Shown: positions 1 to 5,267 of the stretch, piece after piece | Layout of the letters: the number at the start of each line of letters is the position of its first letter | Position numbering within the stretch: position 1 is the stretch's first letter | NCBI GenBank assembly: GCA_011620245.1 | Contig: WOZN01000181.1 | Span: 1 to 5,267, forward strand | Origin: Acidovorax sp. | Lineage (GTDB): Bacteria > Pseudomonadota > Gammaproteobacteria > Burkholderiales > Burkholderiaceae_C | Length of the DNA: 5,267 nt | Reading direction: 5' to 3' | Position numbers and translations under genes: made by a program | Notes under the pieces: model-generated | The model's database searches: none | Told to the model about the DNA's origin: nothing | Seen by the model: the letters and a program-made list of their open reading frames with translations, nothing else

Positions 1-36
1 CGGCAGGGGCGGTGCGGCGGTATTCATGCCTGCCAT
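1..36 (-). CDS. Possible 5' end of a divergent leftward gene (partial)
   Basis: Reading leftward from an ATG at 36, the frame gives MAGMNTAAPPLP and stays open to the window edge; a second in-frame ATG lies at 27. Only 12 codons are visible, so no product can be named. A divergent gene here would explain the short gap before the rightward gene at 135, and the Ala/Pro-rich codon content resembles the rest of the window. Against it, no clear Shine-Dalgarno sequence precedes the ATG at 36, and a 12-codon open stretch is expected by chance in DNA this GC-rich. Confidence 0.22.
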   Translation of the reverse strand, partial: MAGMNTAAPPLP

Positions 37-134
37 GGTAGTGGAGCGGCGGCGCAGGATAATCCAATTTGTGCAAAGCCTGCGCCACTGGGCCCGACTG
101 GCTTTGTGCCGCGTTTCACCCCATTGCCCGCACC
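37..134. promoter_or_regulatory. Upstream region of the DUF748 gene; weak regulatory signals
   Basis: This stretch should carry the promoter of the gene at 135. A -10-like hexamer GATAAT lies at 58-63 inside the near-palindrome GGATAATCC, but the expected -35 position holds no TTGACA-like sequence. An inverted pair CAAAGCC (74-80) and GGCTTTG (100-106) could form a stem in the leader, and TTTGTGC occurs twice in direct orientation at 68-74 and 103-109. No good ribosome-binding site precedes the ATG at 135. AGGA at 56-59 sits nine bases before an in-frame TTG at 69, but that start would add an unlikely 22-residue Cys-containing tail before the membrane anchor. Confidence 0.2.
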
Positions 135-3100
135 ATGCCCCAGCCTCCCGCCCTCGCATCGCTCAAAACTCTGCGCCACCACCGCTGGGTGCGCCGGGGC
201 CTGTGGGCCTTGCTGGCGCTGTTGCTGCTGTGGCTGCTGAGCTGGCTGTTGGTGCCGGCGCTGCTCAAGGGCCCGCTGGAGCGCATGGCCAGCGAGCAGC
301 TGGGGCGTCCGGTCACCGTGGGGGCCATCGAGTTCACACCCTGGACGCTCGAACTCACCCTGCGCGACATCGCCATCGGCGGCGCCCAGGGCGGCCCGCC
401 GCAGCTGACCATTGTGCGCATCTATGCCGATGCCGAGCTGCAGTCGCTGGTGCGCCTGGCGCCGGTGGTGGACACCCTCACGATCGACGCGCCCCATCTG
501 CGGCTCACGCACCTGGCCAAAGGCCACTACGACGTGGACGACATCCTGGCCCGGCTCACCGCCCCCACCGGCAAGCCCGCCAGCGGCCCCGTGCGGCTGG
601 CGCTGCACAACCTCACGCTGAACGGCGGCGCCATCGACTTCGACGACCGCACCGTGGACAAGACCCACGCCGTGCGCCAACTGGCCCTCAAAATACCCTT
701 CATCAGCACCCTGCCCGCGCAGCGCGAGATCAAGGTCGAGCCGCACCTGTCGTTCAAGGCCGACGGCAGCCGGTTTGACTCGTCGGCGCAGGCCACGCCG
801 TTTGCCCAGACAGGCAAGGGCGAGGCCACGGTGAAATGGCAGGGGCTGGATCTGGCGCCTTACCTGCCCTACCTGCCCGCCAGCCTGCCGGTGCAGGTGC
901 AGGGCGCCATCCTCGACCTGGACATGAAAATGGCCTTCGAGCAGGCACCCCGCCCGGCCGTGAAGCTGTCGGGCCGGGTGCAGACACGCAAGGTGCGCAT
1001 CACCGACCGCAACCAGCAGCCCCTGCTTTCCTACGAGCGCCTCACGGTGGACATGGCCGATGTGCGGCCGCTCGACCAGGTGGTGCGCCTGGCCAGCGTG
1101 GAGCTGGCATCGCCCATCGTGACGGCCACGCGCAATGCCCAGGGCGAGATCAACCTCGCGCAACTGGCCACCCCTGCCGCATCCCCCACCGCCAAACCAG
1201 CACCGCCTGCCGCACCGGCCCCCAAGGCCCCCGCCAGCGGCGCAACCCCACCCGCCAGCGGCGCCAGTGGCGCAACCCAAACCGCAGCCGCCCCCGGCTG
1301 GACCGTGGCCGTGGCGCAGGCCGCCGTGCGCCAGGGCCAGCTGCGCTGGAGCGACCAGGGCACCCAGCCCGCCGCTGCGCTGCAAGCCACCGGCCTCACG
1401 CTGGACATGGCCGATATGGCTTATCCGTTCAAGGCACCGCTCACGTTCACTGGCTCGCTGGGCCTGCAGGGCAGCACCCTGGCCTTCAAGGGCCAGGCCA
1501 CCGACCGGGCCGCCGAGGTGAACCTGTCGGCCAAGGACCTCGCCCTGCAACTGGCCGCGCCCTACCTGGCCCAGACGCTGGAGCCCGCGCTGACCGGCCG
1601 GGTCAGCGGCGAGATGGCCCTGCAGTGGCAGGCCCCGGCCGGCGACGCTGCCCAAGCAGGCGCCACGGGCGTCACCCTCAGCGCGGGGCCGCTGGCGCTG
1701 GAGCAGCTGGCGCTGCAACAAGGCAAGACCGCGCTGGCCAGCGTGGGCAAGCTGGCGCTGGACGGCCTGAAGCTGAACCTGGACCAGCGCACCGTGGACA
1801 TCGAGCGCCTGGGCATCACCCAGCCCCAGGCCACGGTGGAACGCGCCGCCAATGGCCGCTGGATGTTCGAGCGCTGGCTCAAGGCAGCGCCCGCATCCAG
1901 CAGCGCTGCGGCCGCACCCGCGCCTTCGCCGGCCGCTCCCGCCTGGCGCGTGCGCCTGGGCGAGCTGAACGTGGACGAGGGCAGCGTGGCCTTTGCCGAC
2001 CGTGCCCAGCCCCACCCCGTGGTGCTGAACCTGTCGGCGCTGGGCCTGCAGGCGCGCAACCTGGCGCTGGACGGCAGCAAGCCCGAGCCGCTGAGCCTCT
2101 CGGCCCGCGTGGCTGCACGCCGGGGCAACGCCGGCAAATTCGAATCCCGGGGCAACGCCGGCAAATTCGAATCCCGGGGCAACGCCGGCAAGCTCGACTA
2201 CCGGGGCACGCTGACGCCCCAGCCGTTTGCCACGCAGGGCCGCCTGGAGGCCACCCGCCTGCCCCTGCACGCCCTGGACGGCTACCTGGCCAGCCGGTTC
2301 GCCATCGAGTTGCTGCACGCCGACCTGGGCTTTCGCGGCCAGGTGGCAATGGCCCAAGGCGCGCGCGGCACCACGCTGCGCGTGAGCGGCAACGCCGCCA
2401 TCGACGATCTGCGCGCCAACAGCACGGCCGCCGCCACGCCCAAGACCGCCGCCCAGGTGGGCGAAGAACTGCTGGCCTGGAAGAGCCTGGGCCTGCGCGG
2501 CCTCTCCGTGGCCCTGGCGCCGAAAACCGCCCCCCGTGTGGAGGTGAAGGAAACCAGCCTGGCCGACTTTTATGCGCGCATCACCATCAACGAAAACGGC
2601 CGCATCAACCTGAGCGACATCGCCAAAAGCCCCGCCGAAGTCAGCAACCCACCTGCGGCCACAGCGGCTGCGGCCCCTGCCCGGGCGGCGCCCGCCGATG
2701 CCGTGGCCTCGGCCAGCACCCCGCTGCCCCCATCCCCGCCCACCGCGCCCGACCCGCTGGCCCCGGTGGTGGTGTTCGGGCCGGTGAGCCTGGTCAACGG
2801 CAAGGTGCTGTTCTCAGACTTTTTCATCCAGCCCAACTACTCGGCCGACCTGACCGAATTGACCGGCAAGCTCAGCGCGTTCTCGTCCCAGCCCCCGGGC
2901 AGCGAGCCCGTGCTGGCCGATCTGGAACTGCGCGGCCGCGCCGAAGGCTCGGCATCGCTGGAAATCACCGGCAAGCTCAACCCGCTGGCCAAGCCGCTGG
3001 CGCTCGATATCCAGGGCAAGGTGCGCGACCTCGAATTGCCGCCCCTCACGCCCTATTCGGTGAAATATGCGGGCCATGGCATCGAGCGCGGCAAGCTCAG

Positions 3101-3941
3101 CATGGACGTCTCCTACAAGGTGCTGCCCAATGGCCAGCTCACGGCCAGCAACAAGCTGGTGCTCAACCAGCTCACCTTCGGCAACCCTGTGGAGGGCGCG
3201 CCCAACAGCCTGCCGGTGCGGCTGGCCGTGGCCCTGCTGGCCGACAGCCAGGGCGTGATCGACCTCGATCTGCCCATCAGCGGCTCGCTGAACGACCCGC
3301 AATTTCGCATCGGCCCCGTCATCTTCAAGATGATCGTCAACCTGATCGGCAAGGCCATCACGGCCCCGTTCAGCCTGCTGGCGCGCGCTTTTGGCGGCGG
3401 CGACGAACTCAGCACCGTGGCCTTCGCCCCGGGCAGCGCCACGCTCACGCCCGAGGCCCGGCAAAGCCTGGACAAGGTGGCCAAGGCCCTCACCGACCGG
3501 CCCGCGCTCAAGCTCACCGTGACGGGCATGGCCAGCCTCACGCATGAGCGCGACGCCATCCAGCGCGAGCGCCTGCAAGACCTGGTGCGCGCCGCAAAGC
3601 GCCGTGCAGCCCCTGCCGACACCACCCCCGTGCAGGCCGCCGAATACCCGGCGCTGCTCAAGGAGGTGTACCGCCGCGCCGACATGCCCAAGCCCCGCAA
3701 CCTGGTGGGCATGGCCAAGAACCTGCCGGTGCCAGAGATGGAAGCCCTGCTGCTGGCCCACCTGCCCCCCGCCACCGAAGACCTGGCCACCGAGCTGGCC
3801 ATGCACCGCGGCCAAGCCGTCAAGGCCTATCTGGCCGAACAGAATCTGCCCGAGGAGCGCCTGTTCATCGCCGCGCCCAAGACCACCACGCCGGACGACA
3901 AATGGACGCCCCAGGCCCAGCTGAGCCTGACGACCCAGTAA
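135..3941 (+). CDS. DUF748 / AsmA-like envelope protein, 1268 aa
   Basis: A large, probably inner-membrane-anchored periplasmic protein of the DUF748 family, related to AsmA-type proteins. ATG at 135 is chosen because it gives a basic N-terminus followed by one hydrophobic helix (residues about 22-44). An AsmA-like segment follows (GRPVTVGAIEFTPWTLELTL, about 56-75). Four modules with a G-x-h-x-F-x-D core start near residues 153, 389, 604 and 878, mostly after Pro/Ala-rich linkers (about 345-388, 584-603, 832-876). The family hallmarks are FSDFFIQPNYSADL (893-906) and DLDLPISGSLNDPQFRIGP within the block at about 1040-1083. The tail contains an OmpA-like segment (VAFAPGSATLTPEARQSLDKVAK, about 1096-1118) and a second one, RGQAVKAYLAEQ, near 1225-1236. 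AsmA-like proteins are linked to phospholipid transport and outer-membrane integrity; that role here is inferred from family. No enzymatic motif is seen. Confidence 0.9.
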   Translation: MPQPPALASLKTLRHHRWVRRGLWALLALLLLWLLSWLLVPALLKGPLERMASEQLGRPVTVGAIEFTPWTLELTLRDIAIGGAQGGPPQLTIVRIYADAELQSLVRLAPVVDTLTIDAPHLRLTHLAKGHYDVDDILARLTAPTGKPASGPVRLALHNLTLNGGAIDFDDRTVDKTHAVRQLALKIPFISTLPAQREIKVEPHLSFKADGSRFDSSAQATPFAQTGKGEATVKWQGLDLAPYLPYLPASLPVQVQGAILDLDMKMAFEQAPRPAVKLSGRVQTRKVRITDRNQQPLLSYERLTVDMADVRPLDQVVRLASVELASPIVTATRNAQGEINLAQLATPAASPTAKPAPPAAPAPKAPASGATPPASGASGATQTAAAPGWTVAVAQAAVRQGQLRWSDQGTQPAAALQATGLTLDMADMAYPFKAPLTFTGSLGLQGSTLAFKGQATDRAAEVNLSAKDLALQLAAPYLAQTLEPALTGRVSGEMALQWQAPAGDAAQAGATGVTLSAGPLALEQLALQQGKTALASVGKLALDGLKLNLDQRTVDIERLGITQPQATVERAANGRWMFERWLKAAPASSSAAAAPAPSPAAPAWRVRLGELNVDEGSVAFADRAQPHPVVLNLSALGLQARNLALDGSKPEPLSLSARVAARRGNAGKFESRGNAGKFESRGNAGKLDYRGTLTPQPFATQGRLEATRLPLHALDGYLASRFAIELLHADLGFRGQVAMAQGARGTTLRVSGNAAIDDLRANSTAAATPKTAAQVGEELLAWKSLGLRGLSVALAPKTAPRVEVKETSLADFYARITINENGRINLSDIAKSPAEVSNPPAATAAAAPARAAPADAVASASTPLPPSPPTAPDPLAPVVVFGPVSLVNGKVLFSDFFIQPNYSADLTELTGKLSAFSSQPPGSEPVLADLELRGRAEGSASLEITGKLNPLAKPLALDIQGKVRDLELPPLTPYSVKYAGHGIERGKLSMDVSYKVLPNGQLTASNKLVLNQLTFGNPVEGAPNSLPVRLAVALLADSQGVIDLDLPISGSLNDPQFRIGPVIFKMIVNLIGKAITAPFSLLARAFGGGDELSTVAFAPGSATLTPEARQSLDKVAKALTDRPALKLTVTGMASLTHERDAIQRERLQDLVRAAKRRAAPADTTPVQAAEYPALLKEVYRRADMPKPRNLVGMAKNLPVPEMEALLLAHLPPATEDLATELAMHRGQAVKAYLAEQNLPEERLFIAAPKTTTPDDKWTPQAQLSLTTQ
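1230..1278 (+). repeat. Short imperfect repeats in the first Pro/Ala-rich linker
   Basis: GCCAGCGGCGCAACCC at 1233-1248 recurs with one change at 1263-1278, and CCCGCCAGCGGCGC occurs at 1230-1243 and 1251-1264. They encode the PASGATPPASGASGAT part of the linker before the second module of the DUF748 protein. This looks like slippage-prone low-complexity DNA in a flexible spacer, so its length probably varies among relatives. Confidence 0.5.
2121..2201 (+). repeat. In-frame 27-bp tandem repeat, three units
   Basis: Units lie at 2121-2147, 2148-2174 and 2175-2201. The first two are identical over 27 bases; the third differs at four positions, all in its last ten bases. They encode RGNAGKFES, RGNAGKFES and RGNAGKLDY (residues 663-689), and the next codons (RGT) restart the unit. 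The third copy reads into GKLDYRGTL, which resembles the expected beta-strand sequence of the family, so it is probably ancestral. The first two would then be an in-frame expansion adding 18 residues. The identity of units 1 and 2 suggests a recent duplication after divergence from unit 3. Confidence 0.9.
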
Positions 3942-4103
3942 GGGATGCAGAAATGCCAAATATCCCATTTCTGGCGGCACTGGCGGGCGCATTGCGTCGT
4001 TGCTACTCGCTTGTGTGGCATAGCCACACGGCACTCGCAGCGCCTAGCACTGCATCCCGCCAGCGCTCGCCATAAACGGGACATTGGCAATTTCCGCATC
4101 CCT
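3941..4103. repeat. Large imperfect palindrome (about 163 nt), MITE- or REP-like
   Basis: The outer arms 3941-3995 and 4047-4103 are imperfect reverse complements: by hand about 47 of 55 positions match, with a few one-base gaps. The outermost eight bases pair perfectly (AGGGATGC with GCATCCCT). The centre is a perfect 7-bp stem, GTGTGGC (4013-4019) and GCCACAC (4023-4029), with loop ATA. The part between outer arms and centre pairs poorly. The left end overlaps the last base of the DUF748 stop codon. No T-tract follows on either strand, so it is not a classic intrinsic terminator, though such a structure in RNA could block 3' exonucleases or aid termination. A small non-autonomous mobile element or repeat-family member is the likeliest origin. 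No transposase is nearby. Confidence 0.75.
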
Positions 4104-4207
4104 AAGAACCTATTCACGGTCTCATAGGCAGGCCGCGCAGCGGGCAGCCGGGCGCCACCGCCGCCTGCCGGAACCATCCGCCGCCAAAGCGCTCACAATC
4201 GGCAACC
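4104..4207. other. Remaining intergenic region before the dsbD-like gene
   Basis: No gene is seen here. A small stem CCTAT (4109-4113) with ATAGG (4124-4128) and a ten-base loop directly follows the large palindrome and may be part of the same element, since base composition stays below that of the neighbouring genes until about 4128. From 4129 the sequence becomes GC-rich again. Short open frames crossing this region have no recognisable product and look like chance. Confidence 0.5.
4170..4199 (+). promoter_or_regulatory. Weak promoter-like motif ahead of the dsbD-like gene
   Basis: GGAACC at 4170-4175 resembles the -35 element used by extracytoplasmic (sigma-E type) factors. Sixteen bases after GGAACCA comes TCACA (4193-4197), a poor -10 match. 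CACAAT at 4194-4199 could alternatively serve as a housekeeping -10, but no matching -35 is present. Transcription from either would begin only a few bases before the ATG at 4208, which would fit the lack of a Shine-Dalgarno sequence. Both readings are speculative. Confidence 0.15.
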
Positions 4208-5267
4208 ATGCTCCATCGCCAACTCTCCCGCTTTTCTTTCGCTATTGTTTTAATAGCTGCCAGCGCTTTATGGACGGGCGCTAGCGCCCAATTTGACCCA
4301 AAATCCGGCAGCGCAGGCAGCAGCGTGGTCACCACGCCCCATGTGCGCGCCGAACTCATCGCGCACGCGCCCGAGGGCGTGACACCCGGCCAGCCGCTGT
4401 GGCTGGGCCTGCAAATCACCCACCAGCCCGAATGGCATACCTACTGGAAAAACCCCGGCGACTCGGGCCTGCCCACCGAGCTGGCCTGGACCCTGCCCGC
4501 AGGCCTGGTTGCGGGCGAGACCGCCTGGCCTGTGCCCCACACCATCCGGATCGGCACGCTGGCCAACTATGGCTATGAAGGCACGGTGCTGCTGCCCGTG
4601 CCGGTGCAGGTGGGCCCTGACTTCAAGGTACCGCTGACGGGCAACGGCACGCTGAATGTGCGCCTGCGCGCCACTTGGCTGGTGTGCCGCGTCGAGTGCA
4701 TTCCCGAAGAAGGGGAATTTGCCCTGCAACTGCCAATTCGTGGTTCCACCGCGCTGCATGCCGCCGCCTTCGCCCAGAGCCAGGCCGACCAGCCGCTGGC
4801 GCTGGCGGGCGCGAGCCAGGTGCAGGTGCAGGGCGAGCGACTGCAGCTGAACGTGCGCGGGCTGCCCGCTGCGGTGCGGGGCCAGACGCTGGCCCTGTTT
4901 GCCGAGACGCCCGAGGTGCTGATCCCCGCGGCCGTGCCCGGCAAGGACTGGACGCAAGCCTGGAACGGCGATGTCTGGACCGCCGACCTGCCGCTGTCGC
5001 CCCAGCGGGGCGACACGCCCGCCAGCCTGCCGCTGGTGCTGGCGCTCGACCAGCGCCCCGCAGACCGGGAGGTCCCCCACGCCTGGCGCACCGTGGCCAG
5101 CGTGAGCGGCACCTGGGCCGCAGCCGCGCGCGCCAGCGTGTCGCCCGCCCTGGCGGCGGCGCTGGCGGCCAACCAGGCCGAGTCCACGCCTCCTGCTGCC
5201 CCCGCCAGCGCCCCGCTGGGCACGCTGCTGGCGGCGCTGGTCGGCGGGCTGCTGGGCGGCCTGCTGC
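4208..5267 (+). CDS. DsbD/ScsB-family protein-disulfide reductase, N-terminal part (truncated by window edge)
   Basis: The frame is open for 353 codons to the window end. Family members carry electrons from cytoplasmic thioredoxin across the inner membrane to periplasmic thiol proteins. Residues 1-27 form a signal peptide: basic start, hydrophobic core FAIVLIAASAL, likely cleavage after ASA27. About 45-180 match the periplasmic N-terminal domain of DsbD-like proteins, with WHTYWKNPGDSG (76-87), LANYGYEG (118-125) and WLVCRVECIPEEG, which places Cys160 and Cys164 in a C-x3-C pair, the probable redox or disulfide site. A variable region follows, then an Ala/Pro-rich linker and, from about 337, the first hydrophobic helix (LGTLLAALVGGLLGGLL) of the expected membrane domain. 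The membrane cysteines and any thioredoxin-like domain would lie beyond the edge. ATG 4208 is chosen because it gives the complete signal peptide; no Shine-Dalgarno sequence is evident. Confidence 0.88.
   Translation, partial: MLHRQLSRFSFAIVLIAASALWTGASAQFDPKSGSAGSSVVTTPHVRAELIAHAPEGVTPGQPLWLGLQITHQPEWHTYWKNPGDSGLPTELAWTLPAGLVAGETAWPVPHTIRIGTLANYGYEGTVLLPVPVQVGPDFKVPLTGNGTLNVRLRATWLVCRVECIPEEGEFALQLPIRGSTALHAAAFAQSQADQPLALAGASQVQVQGERLQLNVRGLPAAVRGQTLALFAETPEVLIPAAVPGKDWTQAWNGDVWTADLPLSPQRGDTPASLPLVLALDQRPADREVPHAWRTVASVSGTWAAAARASVSPALAAALAANQAESTPPAAPASAPLGTLLAALVGGLLGGLL
4241..4300. repeat. REP-like double-hairpin repeat inside the signal-peptide coding region
   Basis: GCTATT (4241-4246) and AATAGC (4252-4257) form a perfect 6-bp stem around GTTTT. 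A second stem pairs AGCGC (4262-4266) with GCGCT (4278-4282). The perfect 14-bp palindrome GGGCGCTAGCGCCC lies at 4276-4289, followed by AATTTGACC. The block is more AT-rich than its surroundings. Its layout matches a dispersed repeat I recall from Comamonadaceae intergenic regions; that is memory, not a search result. Here it is read in frame without a stop and encodes residues 12 to about 31 of the DsbD-like protein. The right boundary is approximate. Confidence 0.55.

Noticed and set aside
69..134. TTG at 69 as the start of the DUF748 gene
   Set aside because: It would add 22 residues with three cysteines before the basic, membrane-anchor N-terminus. ATG at 135 gives the expected arrangement.
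2138..2177. TTCGAATCCCGGGGC resembles the T-arm end of a tRNA, hinting at an attachment site
   Set aside because: It occurs in two tandem coding units, is read in frame, and no acceptor stem, anticodon arm or D-arm is present.
24..2357. A 777-codon leftward open frame opposite the DUF748 gene
   Set aside because: Its translation is a His/Gln/Gly/Arg-rich low-complexity string typical of antisense reading of high-GC codons. The plus-strand frame has clear family motifs across the same bases.
836..3547. A 903-codon open frame on the plus strand in a second frame
   Set aside because: It is Arg/Ala/Gly/Pro-rich with no domain-like pattern, as expected for an off-frame reading of GC-rich coding DNA; it lies wholly inside the real gene.
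2814..4034. A 406-codon leftward open frame spanning the 3' end of the DUF748 gene
   Set aside because: Composition is again antisense-like, and it runs through the palindrome without a recognisable motif.
3941..4103. Palindrome as a Rho-independent terminator
   Set aside because: The stem is far too long and is followed by AAGAACC rather than a run of T; the opposite strand also lacks a T-run.
3945..4127. A 60-codon plus-strand open frame in the palindrome
   Set aside because: It is composed of the palindrome arms, has no ribosome-binding site and matches no known protein type.

Overview
The window looks like chromosomal DNA from a high-GC betaproteobacterium, most likely a Comamonadaceae member (Acidovorax-like). 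This rests on strong G/C preference at third codon positions, long spurious open frames on both strands, the two protein families present, and a short AT-richer hairpin repeat whose style I associate with that family. The lineage is inferred; no rRNA or marker gene is present.

Layout. Bases 1-36 may hold the first codons of a leftward gene that leaves the window. Bases 37-134 are a short region between it and the first gene, without a convincing promoter. Bases 135-3941 encode one large rightward gene, a 1268-residue DUF748/AsmA-like envelope protein. It has an N-terminal membrane anchor, four related modules separated by Pro/Ala-rich linkers, the conserved DUF748 C-terminal block, and OmpA-like segments at its end. 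A 27-bp in-frame tandem repeat (2121-2201) lies inside it. Bases 3941-4103 form a very large imperfect palindrome that begins on the last base of the stop codon. The rest of the intergenic region (4104-4207) has only a small stem-loop and a weak promoter-like motif. Bases 4208-5267 are the 5' part of a DsbD/ScsB-type protein-disulfide reductase gene that runs off the right edge at the first helix of its membrane domain.

Both main genes encode cell-envelope proteins. The first is a candidate inner-membrane-anchored periplasmic protein of the type linked to lipid transport and outer-membrane integrity. The second would carry reducing power across the inner membrane to periplasmic thiol proteins. 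The 266-bp gap and the large hairpin between them argue against a simple shared operon. The most unusual point is that the signal peptide of the DsbD-like protein is encoded by DNA that looks like a dispersed hairpin (REP-like) repeat. I found no CRISPR array, tRNA or rRNA gene, transposase, or defence system.
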